64,000 nucleotides of DNA, from the NCBI GenBank assembly GCA_021397835.1, contig JAJFZO010000645.1, positions 1,488,001-1,552,000 of the forward strand. Direction: 5' to 3'. Both the position numbers and the translations under genes were made by a program. This DNA is from Moringa oleifera. Taxonomy: Eukaryota > Streptophyta > Magnoliopsida > Brassicales > Moringaceae. This document shows positions 1 through 9,524 of this stretch, piece after piece. How positions within the stretch are numbered: position 1 is the stretch's first letter; each line of letters starts with the position of its first letter. The notes under the pieces were generated by a model. That model ran no database searches and was not told the DNA's origin. It was given only the letters and a program-made list of their open reading frames with translations.

Positions 1-1258
1 TCCCTTATGATAACCACACTAGCTTGGCAACCCTGATAATGGAACTCTTCAACAGCGCAAGTATAGGTAAAATCGCTTCTTCTTATTTGATAGAATGACT
101 AATCTTGAGTCTGAGTTATACGAAGCTTCCATTCATAATTTTGCTCCCTGCATGCAACCTAAAGACTTTTTTTATTCAATCTAATCACTTTGAACTCAAA
201 ATTCTTAGCTAATACAACTAACCATAAAACTCACTTCAACTCTTTTTTATTAAAAAAAAGTTATCTCTAGCAAATGCACGAGATGAATCCATTAAATTGA
301 TAGTAAAAACTTAACAATGTTAAATTACTCAGCTTTAAGGATCCAAAATTCTTCATGAGTCTCATTTCTACCAACATCATTACCATGATCTGTTCATGAA
401 AATGATTCAAGGAGTTCTTCCTAGGTTGTTAAGTATCAGAAATTAGGTACACGCACCCAAAATCATTGTCCATCACCTCATTCATGTTCAAATCATTAAA
501 TCATATTCTCTTAGAAATTCTCTTAAGGCATATGCTCTATAATAATGTTATATAATTCAATCAGGGTCATGAGCTGCAATACAAGAGTTGTTTCACTTGC
601 TTTATTGTTGCAAGTTCTAAAATTAAAATGATTATTCCTTGTTGGCCTTTCAAAAGTTCTTACACCATGTGATATGTCAAAGTGATTTTGATGGACTAAC
701 ATTTTAGTGTATCAATTCAACAACTATCTGTGGCATGTAACCCTTACAAAGAAATATGAAATTGATATTATCATCACATCTTAATTCGAGACGAGATTAT
801 TTTTTAAGCATTATAACTGTATACAACTAAAGATCATTCTTCGAAAAAACTGCTTTCATATATGATCGAACCAAGGTCAGTAACTGAGCAAAAGTTAAAT
901 TGGGTTAAACCCTAAAGCCATTGTTTCTAATGTCTTTCTTGCCATAATTAAAATTTTTATTGTATTCTTATCAATGACTATTATAAAGATAACAACTCCT
1001 AGGGACAACATCCTACAATGTGATGAATCAAAAGATAATTTAGCTCGAAGTGTATAATCTATCTCAATAAAAATAATTTATCTCGTTATCACTATGTAGC
1101 TTATAATTATAAAATTCAACTTGATTTATTGTAATACACTTCGCAAGCTTTTATTCACCTCGAGTTGTACAATTTATCTCTATAACTTCAATTTATCTAA
1201 AACTATAAAATTTAGGTCGTTTATTAGAATTTATTGTAACAAAACTGTATTTATCTCG

Positions 1259-1324
1259 ATGATTATAATCAAATGGCACAATGATTATAACCAAGTAGCT
1301 CAATGATTATAACTAAATATCTCA
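1259..1324. repeat. Three-unit 22-bp tandem repeat
   Basis: Three consecutive 22-bp units start at 1259, 1281 and 1303. Each begins ATGATTATAA and ends in a variable CA, with a few substitutions between units. Related but more decayed motifs precede it between 1020 and 1258. No coding sense. The length is far too small and the units too diverged for a CRISPR or centromeric array. Confidence 0.8.
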
Positions 1325-1578
1325 ACAAACACATTTCATTTTCAGATTTGTATGATTTCACAAAAAATCGAATGAAACACTTTCTCAAGCATTGGTATGC
1401 ATTTTAACGTATAAAAGATACTCTCGCTCATTTAATTTGAGATAACTAGTTTGTATTTGTAATGACTTAATATTATACTCGAACTAATTCAAAATGCCTC
1501 CAAATGTTAAATTGAAGCTTGGGTGAATAATTTTTACGTTGAGATTACCTAGATTCAAGCTTCTTTAAGATAGCAAAA

Positions 1579-1601
1579 GAAGAGAGAGAGAGAGAGAGAG
1601 A
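1579..1601. repeat. (GA)n microsatellite
   Basis: About eleven uninterrupted AG dinucleotides in intergenic DNA. No gene is recognisable beside it. Similar GA/CT tracts elsewhere in the window lie in gene leaders, so a leader of an unrecognised transcript is possible but unsupported. Confidence 0.9.
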
Positions 1602-2804
1602 AAGGCAGAAGGGTGAAAGAAGCTTTTCGAACTTCGAGAAGTATATTTGCCCAAATGTTTTCCCTCCATAAATGTTTCAAAGGACGATTTTGTTTCATTT
1701 GCAAAATATAAAGGACAATTTTATGTACATCCGACAAATTAATTACTAAAACAACATAAAGTAATTCTTTAGGCTATTTTTGTGAAAAAAGGATGATTTT
1801 GTATTAAAAAGAGGAATTTTCTCTTTTCTCTGTGGCAAGTGGTGTTATTATATCTTTTTCTAATTAATTTGCTTTTATTTATTTTTAATTCTCAAAATCC
1901 TTATCTTTTTTATTTTATTTATTTTAATTTATAAAAAATAAATCTAATCACTTCTCGTATAAAAGATCTTACTCATTTATGTATTATTTTATTTTATTTT
2001 TTAAATAAAAATTTAATTTAGTATTCAAAAAAATAAAAACTTTTATAATAACTTACATATCTTTTCATATTTATAAAACATTTTAAATCAAAATTTATAA
2101 TACAAAATTTTATTGTACTCTTAATTTTAAAATTTTTAAATAAAATTCAATATAACTATTTTTCATTCATTAAATTCTATTTAAAAATGTTTTAAAATTA
2201 AAAATAAAAATTTTAAAAAAACACATTCTATAAAATTTACTTTAAAATTAAAAAAATCTAAAACCAACGCAGCCGAATGACACTCTGAATCACTACCCAT
2301 CCCTACAATAAAGAGATATATTTCCCATTTATCACTTTCTCAGAATAAATAGACTAACTCCACAGGCAAATCTTCCTCCTTTTTTTCCTTTACAAGTCCA
2401 ATCCCTTACTTCTATCCTCACAAATTCCTCTCCCCTCGATTTACACAAGTCTCAAAAGAAGCTACTCTACACATCCACAGATAAATTTGCTAATTTGAAG
2501 TGTGTAATCCCTCTATTAGATACATAATACGCATGGCTGCTAAACCATTTTTATAAATGATGAGTAATCCTCTCTTCCTCAGTGAACTGGCAATGATCAA
2601 ATTCTCCTTCTTTAGATACTGATGATAAGTAAAATCTCTACAACTTTCCCGTGAAAACATTTAACACCAAACTATAAAGCTCCATGACTAGGCCTTAATT
2701 AACATGGGATTAACAATGACGAACGCAAGAGGAAATCAGACATATAATATGGATTGGAAAAATCAAAGAACATGCCCCGTCAAGAAAGACTTCTGAAAAC
2801 ACAC

Positions 2805-5364
2805 TTAGGCACCACAAAGAGCAATAGATAGATCTAAATTAATACTCCGTTGCTGCTTCTGCTGTGCTGAAGACGAGCCAGAGCAGTCTTTTGACATAGA
2901 GTACAACGAGATTGCCTCGCTGATTTCACTCGTTGAGGATGCGTTGCTTCTCTGAGAGGAAGGACGATGCAATGAGAGAGACAACGATAATTCGCAATCA
3001 CAGATTTCATCTTGTGCATGATGCCTGCCGGAGATCTTGCACTTGAATGCTTCTTCTTTTCTCCGGTTTTGATCCTCTAGCTTGGATATCTGGTACCCAA
3101 AATGTAACATATAATTCTTTCGTTAGACTAACATCTTAATCATACTATATACATTAATTGCATATGTAATTTGGAGGAAGGGTTAGGTCCCCACTCCAAT
3201 GCAATGAAAACCAACTTTGAATATCCATCTTGCAGGCCCTAACTTGGTCCCAAATTTATTACAATTATATTGGACCACGAGAATGAGTATATTCTTCTAT
3301 AGTTTACTCATCTCCTTCACTGGCATAAGACAATAGCCCATAAAGAAAACATCTGTGAAAAGCATGGAGAAGTTTTTAATGCGTTAGGAGATATACAGAA
3401 CGCAATTCTCAGTTCCCAAAAGAAAGAGGACGGAAAGGGACAAAAGAGGGAAAAAGAAATGCAAGAACCTGAAAGATTTGGAAGATCTGTGATGGAAGGG
3501 GGCGGTTTTAATGCAAATTGGCTGTAAAGAAGATTAAAAGAGATTGTGGGTGCTAATGGGTTTCTAAGCTTTATGGTTTCTTTTAAGGTGAGAAGTGAAA
3601 ACACCCTGACAGGTGATGCAAGGATAGACCTAAAGCATTGGATATTCCAAGCTACCTCTGGTCATAAGAGCCCACTATGTCTGGAAAATGCAAAGAGAAC
3701 ATTTCAGATGAGAAAACTGAAGAAAGTTGAAACCGATATCCAATGTTACACTCAACCCGAACAAAAAGAAAAGCTGGCAAAAGGAGAGAGTATCACAGAG
3801 GGAGAGAGAGAGAGAGAGAGAGAAAGAAATGGGTACTTTAATGGTGGTGTGTACCTTGAGGAGATCAGATTCATGGGGTTTGTGTTTGGAACTGTTGAGG
3901 TTGTAAAGATCATGTGTCTGCTTCTGCTCCCATATGAAAGCCCCATGACCTTCCTTTATTCCCCTAAGCTCATTCACGTTCTGCATATAATCATCAAAAG
4001 AGTACGGATTTGAGACTGTCTCACATATTCCTTGGCTGCATTGCAGATTCTGATCAGAGATTGAACTCCTGGTCTCGATTCTTGCTCTGAAGACAAAAGA
4101 AAAAAGAAATCAAAACAAAAGGAATATACTGAGAGGATAGAGAAAAAAGCAAAAAACAAGTGAAAAGAAAAGAAAAAGATCATGCAATGCAAAATCAACT
4201 TTTTCTTTTCACATATTCAAAAGTGTAAACCCCATGAGAGGATAAAGCTAACCTGACCTTTTTGAAGCAAGAGTACTGTAGATTGGATGAGAATCAGATT
4301 CCTCAATGGGTTTTGAAGATGAGTGAAATCCCATATCATTTATTTCATCAACGCAGCTATCAGGCTCCTCAAAAGCTTGCCTTCTTTGTTGGGTGGAGCT
4401 CCTACCTGTCAAAGACAAACCCAACACATGCAAAGGTTAAGAAACTTATTAAAACTAAGGTCTATTTTCTTGTCACGATGCGTATGGTTGGTATGTGTGT
4501 ATGTTTGACGAAAAAGGAAGGCAATAAAGGCATAGAGTCTAAGCATTCAACTTGGTTTTACATAGAAACCAGCTGTATCCATGAAAGTTTGGTCATGGGT
4601 TTCACCAGAAATGCCAATATAAGAAGATTTGAAGGAGATACAGTTTAACATTTGTTCTTATCTGTTTCGGTATCAATAAATGAACTGATGCAGCCAGTCA
4701 TTACCAAAAGATACGCTAAGATGTGAGGAAAGTATACTTTGGATAAGAACCATTAGAGGAAAGTATAATAGGAAGTCCGATATTAATGCACATACAAAAA
4801 CAGTGATCTGCAGGTTAAAAATGAGGAAGATTAAAAGAGAAAAAAAAAAGTGCAAAGCTTAGGGTACCTTGTCTACCTAGATCACTCCTCATGCTTCTGT
4901 ACATCTGGTTAGAACAAGTGAGAGAACCCATGTAAGCAAAAACGATCCAAGAAGAATATTCTATATGTATTAAAGTAATTAGGATATTCCGAACCAAAGT
5001 CAAGAAGAAAGAGAACAATAAAATAAGAGGGAGATTAACCTGGAGATGGCTCTTCACATGTGAAATGGTGAGTCCTTTCACATCCATGAGCTGGAGAACC
5101 AGTTTAGGCGTGGCTTCTGCAGATAAGACGTAGTGGGAAAACATTCTCAGTAAGAACTGAGAATAGTAGGATCAAAGAAAGCAGACCCAACGAAAGCTAT
5201 GGAGAGAGGGAGAGAGAGAAACGAAGAAACTCACTTTCTTGACCACCAAGTCTCTCGATGGCATGAACGAAACAGTGATGAAGCTCAGGCGTCCATCTCA
5301 AACGAGGCACCTTTGATCTTATGTACTGCCTGACTGCACCTGTGCTCCTTCCACAACTTCCCAT
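2805..5364 (-). CDS. GARP/G2-like MYB-related transcription factor with two EAR-type motifs
   Basis: Nuclear DNA-binding protein of the plant GARP (G2-like) family, 302 aa when spliced. Coding exons on the minus strand: 5364-5235, 5116-5040, 4904-4868, 4405-4258, 4086-3855, 3089-2805; all junctions are GT-AG and keep frame. The single MYB-like domain spans about residues 17-72. It starts around [15 protein letters not shown], continues to [15 protein letters not shown] across the first splice junction, and ends in [11 protein letters not shown], the GARP version of SHAQKYF. A repressor-type LSLSLSL string lies at residues 242-248 and a second LDLSIAL at 293-299, four residues before the end. 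Both fit the LxLxL EAR pattern that recruits TOPLESS co-repressors in known family members, so repression is inferred. An in-frame Met ten codons upstream (5394) is possible, but the MGSC start matches the layout I know for relatives. The nearest known relatives are the At1g14600/At2g38300 type, without a settled symbol. Confidence 0.92.
3802..3823. repeat. (GA)n microsatellite in GARP intron 5
   Basis: A run of GA dinucleotides inside the last intron (3854-3090) of the minus-strand GARP gene, about 30 bp downstream of its donor. On the sense strand it reads as a CT tract close to the 5' splice site. Confidence 0.9.
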
Positions 5365-6005
5365 CTCCTTCCAACAAAACCCAAAATGGGTCACCTCAGA
5401 TAATCTCTCTTTTCGTCTTGATTAGAGCAGTGTTTCGACACCTGGGTTCCTCTCTACAACCCAAAGGAACAGTCTCCTTGCTTCTGCTTTGTCGAAAGAG
5501 CTTCTGTTTCTTCCTCCCTTCAACCTTGTTGGAATTGTCACAGTACAAGGCCAGCAGAACACAGAGCTCGGAACAAAGAAATATATAAAGGAAAGGACTA
5601 GCAAGAGAGAGAGGTGATGGAAAGAAAAAAAGATCACGAGAAAAGGAAGAGACGAAGCTGTAAATTCCCTTAGGGACACTGGTAATACCTGCCTACTGCT
5701 GCTTTGTTCTGTTTCTTCATAACTCCGTGCAGAAGAGAGAGAAATAGAGATTCAAAAGAGCAAAATTCTCATCACGAGTTTCTGATCTCCTCCACCAAAA
5801 ATCATTACCCCTATACAATACCCTCCCCAACTGCCGTGCTTTGACCTTTGTTTCTCTTCTTCTTCTCTCTCTTCCTCTGTGCATATCTTTTTAAAATAAT
5901 GCACTGTCTCTACTCTCTAATACAGCCAACGTCGCCATGATCACAAAAAGCTTCATTATTTTTCTTCTTTTTTTTTTCCTATTTTTTCCGTAACAAGAGA
6001 CACTG
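5365..6005 (-). promoter_or_regulatory. 5' leader and promoter region of the GARP gene
   Basis: About 640 bp upstream of the GARP start codon, clearly less AT-rich than the spacer beyond 6006. On the sense (minus) strand it contains GA-rich stretches that look like a purine-rich leader between about 5370 and 5760. A donor-like GGTATTAC on the minus strand near 5690 could belong to a leader intron, but no acceptor choice is compelling. No clear TATA box was assigned. Confidence 0.4.
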
Positions 6006-7583
6006 TTAGGCCCCCTTTTGACCGTGATTCCATAATATATTGTTTTACTATAAAAAATTTTATATAAATATTAAAAAAACTTTCAACTATATCTGATTTT
6101 AATTTGAGTTTAAAATTAAATTTCACATTTAATCTTTAAATTTAGTTAAATTTAAATTTTAAAAATATTTTTTAAAATTAAAAATATTATAAATTTAAAT
6201 TAATAAAAATATAAAAAATTATTCGAACTACTGTCATGAAAAATTTTAAAATTTTTTAGTATTAAAAATATATTTCAGAAAAGTTATATTATAAAAAATT
6301 ATAAAAATAATTTAGAAGTTTAAAATTACTTAAATTTGAGCTACTTATTCTAAGTACAATGTAAAATTTATTTCAGTCATTTTTTTAGGTATTCTAATAA
6401 CAAAAATATTCTTAATTTTCATAGTTGGTTTGAATTAAAATTAAATTTAGACCATTAAATTGATATTTTCAAAATAAAATTGAATCAAATTAAAAATTAA
6501 GATTCAAACTAAAATGCCCTTTAAACTCAATGTATTCTTATATTTACCTTAAATTTTTAAAATGATATTTTATAAAATTAAGTAATTAATATTCAAATAA
6601 AAATTTCATATTTTTTAAAAAATAGATAATATCCAAACTTCAACATAATAACTAACAACTTTAAAAAATTGTTAGATATCATAGAATTTATTTTTAAAAA
6701 AAAATTAATGATTATTTTGTGTTATTAATTAAATTTTTATATCAAAGTATAATAAATTAAACTTTGATATATTGATTTGATTTAAATTATACTTAATTTA
6801 AATAAATATAAAAATTAAAATATTTTTGTTATTAAAACGGCTCTAAAATGACTTAAGTGAATTATTCATCATTTCAGATCCATAGCTCAAATCTTATTTT
6901 TTATGTAATTTTTATTTCTTAAAATTTTAAAATTTGTAATAATATAAATTTTTTAAAATATTTTAGTGTTTAAAAAATTTTAAAAATTTTTTGGATAGTA
7001 GATTGAATACTTATATGAAAAAATTTAAAGTAAAATTCATTACATTAAATTTTCAGTTCGAACATCTGAAATTTTTTTAATTTTTGAATAACATTTAATT
7101 TAATTTAAATTTATAAATCTGATTTATTATTTTTGAAAATAAAGATTTGATTAGTGATATAAAATAAATATCATAATTTTACAAAACTTTTTACCCAAGT
7201 TTTTATTTATGATTTACTATGACAAAATTTTTAATTATAAAAATACTGATTTAATATTTTATTTTTAAAAATATTTAAACTATCATCTTTAAATTTTGCA
7301 TAATTTTTTAAATATTAAGAATATGTTTTTAAAAATTAATAATATCAAAATTTTAAAAATCTGTAAAAAGTAAATAATTTGGACAATGAAAAAGTTATTT
7401 AAATTTTAATTTAAAATTATTATTAAATATCTAATTATTTTAATCTATAAACTAATATTTATATTAAAAAATTTAAAACATAATTTAAAATAATTTTATT
7501 TTTACCCTAAATATCATTAAAGTTATAGAAAAAATTAATATCAATCAGACAATTGTATGTCAAATAAGTGAATCAAACGCCCC
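6006..7583. mobile_element. Candidate non-autonomous AT-rich element containing inverted repeat copies
   Basis: A sharply bounded block of very high AT content. It starts at GGCCCCCTTTTGACC and ends at GAATCAAACGCCCC. The reverse complement of the end, GGGGCGTTTGATTC, resembles the start loosely, and this GGGGCGTTTG-type terminus recalls hAT- and Harbinger-type miniature elements in plants. Inside lie one minus-oriented (about 6170-6510) and one plus-oriented (about 6780-7200) copy of the dispersed AT-rich repeat described in the findings. I could not identify an exact target-site duplication, and there is no transposase ORF. It could instead be a mosaic of several older insertions. Confidence 0.4.
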
Positions 7584-8100
7584 TGAATTATTATTATTGG
7601 GCTGATCTTGCATTCACAGAGAGCGTGTTCAAACGCGTCATGTAAACGCGTGCCGCTCTTTTATGGGGCGAGGGTGTGCAGGCTAGTTTTAATCTTCAGC
7701 GTCACTTTGAGAAATATAAAATAAATAAATAAATAAAACTGGTCAAAACGCTAATTACTGTTTTGCCCCTCCAACGTACAGAGTTGGGGGAAAGAAAGTC
7801 AACTACAAAGGCAGAAATCAGAGCCAAACAAGATAAGTTAGAATTTTTGACGAAAATATCTTCTCACAAAATCTACACCGTCGGTTTCGGAGTTGCCACA
7901 TCCCGAGGATTAAACTACGGTGGGGATGGTGAGAAGCAGGAGCACGTAAGTGGGTCCGTAGGATAATTGAGTTTCCGTATGTGGAATTTTTTTAAAAAGT
8001 ATAATTAAATTTGATCACGTTTGATTATCTTCCTCTGAGGACTTTCTTTGTAGTTTCCATAGAGACGGTGCCGACTGTTAGAAAAAATAGCAAACATTCA
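7584..8100. other. GC-richer island between AT-rich blocks, no gene recognised
   Basis: A higher-GC island with two AAACGCGT motifs near 7632 and 7647 and an open frame of 67 codons (7763-7966, plus) that resembles no family I know. It sits directly beyond the right edge of the candidate mobile element and looks like older unique sequence into which AT-rich DNA was inserted. A small exon or regulatory element is possible. Function unknown. Confidence 0.4.
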
Positions 8101-9524
8101 CTGTACCAGTAAGTGTCGTACAATATTAAATAAATAAATTTTAAAATAATTTTAAATTATCTGTCAACAGCAATTAATATATCAATTAATTTAATTTGTA
8201 TTTTATTAAAAAGTTTACAAATTAAATATATTTAAATTTAAATTATAAATTTTAGTTTAAAAATTTCACATATATAATTATGATTATTTTATTATAAAAA
8301 TTATAAAATTTAAATTATATTTTTTATTTTATGCAATCAAATTTTTGAAAGTTTATTAAAAATAATTTGTGAGTTAAAAATATTTAAAATTAAAAATAAA
8401 GTATAAATTTTATTTAAATTGTTATAAAGATATTTTAACAATAGAAATACACTTAATTTATTATAGTGGATTGAACTATAGGATTAAAATTGAACTAAAT
8501 AGTGAATCAAATTAAATTTTGATATTTAAATTAAAATTGATATAAATTTTACAAATACATATTTATGTCAAAATATAAAAAATTAATATTTCATGTATTA
8601 TAAATTAATTTTCATAATTTTAAAATAATATAAAGAATAAAGAAATTATTATAGTGTTCAGTATCATGCTTTTGAGATATAAAATTTAAGAGTGTTTGAC
8701 TCATGTATTAATAATATTTTTTTACAAACAATAAAAATATATACTTAAAGTTTTTAAGCAAGTGATTTTATATTTAAATTAACATTTTAATATAAAAATT
8801 ATTTTATTAAAAATAAAAAATTATTTCTAAACATTTTTAAAAAATTTATTCATATTGAAATAAACAACTTAAAATAAAAAGCGAAAATTTTGTTTTATGT
8901 TACAGAAATAATGGGGATGGCAGAAGGCCTGTGTGTTGACCAGTTGACGAGTCAAAGGTGACACCGACTTACACATTGCCTCGTTCGGGTTAAGTTGCAG
9001 AAAGCTAATGATTCTCTTTGTGAAGCACAATTAAGAATTTAATTAAATTATCATTTAATTATAAGATATTCATGAAAATGGTGAGAATTTTGATAAACGC
9101 TAAAAAAATTAATTTTAATATTATAAAAATAAAAAATTAATTTATTGATTTTAATTAAATTTTATTAAAAATTAAAATATTTAAATAAAAAAATTTATAT
9201 TATAAATTTTGATTTAAATTTTTGTATAAATGTAAAATATTTAAACTAACATATAAAAAATTTTAAAATTTTTGAGATAATAAATGACTCATAAATTAAA
9301 AGTGATTTAAAATTGATTCAAAATAAAATTTAAAATTTATTTAAATTATTTTAAAATATTTTAATAATAAAATATTTTTATTTTTGTAATAGATTAATTC
9401 AAATTATTAATTTAAAATTTAATTTATCATTCTTTTAATAATAAAATTTAATTTAACATTATTTAAAGTTTAAATAAGTTTTATTTATTTTATTTTTACA
9501 AATAATTTAAAAAAGGAAAATAGA
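8100..9524. other. AT-rich spacer with a short GC-richer W-box cluster
   Basis: Two AT-rich stretches (8100-8900 and 9030-9520) flank a short normal-composition piece at about 8905-9010. The second stretch contains a minus-oriented copy of the dispersed AT-rich repeat at about 9100-9430. The short piece carries three TTGAC cores between 8936 and 8955. No coding sequence seen. Confidence 0.5.
8936..8955. promoter_or_regulatory. Cluster of three W-box-like TTGAC cores
   Basis: TTGACC at 8936-8941, TTGACG at 8944-8949 and AGTCAA (TTGACT on the minus strand) at 8950-8955. WRKY factors bind TTGAC(C/T), and clustered sites are typical of functional elements. No gene with an evident start lies immediately beside it, so a regulatory role is inference only. 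Confidence 0.35.

Larger units (their letters stand above)
1..2804. other. AT-rich intergenic spacer, no gene seen
   Basis: No open frame here has the look of a coding exon, and no splice-framed protein family could be read on either strand. Base composition is strongly AT, especially 1740-2280, where runs of A and T alternate in the pattern typical of the other spacers. The stretch contains a three-unit 22-bp tandem repeat (1259-1324) and a GA microsatellite (about 1579-1601). The right part, 2280-2804, is less AT-rich and probably holds the 3' untranslated region of the minus-strand GARP gene whose stop codon lies at 2805. Possible unrecognised non-coding RNA cannot be excluded. Confidence 0.6.

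Noticed and set aside
1259..1324. CRISPR-like direct repeats
   Set aside because: Units are directly abutting without spacers, diverged, and the host is a plant.
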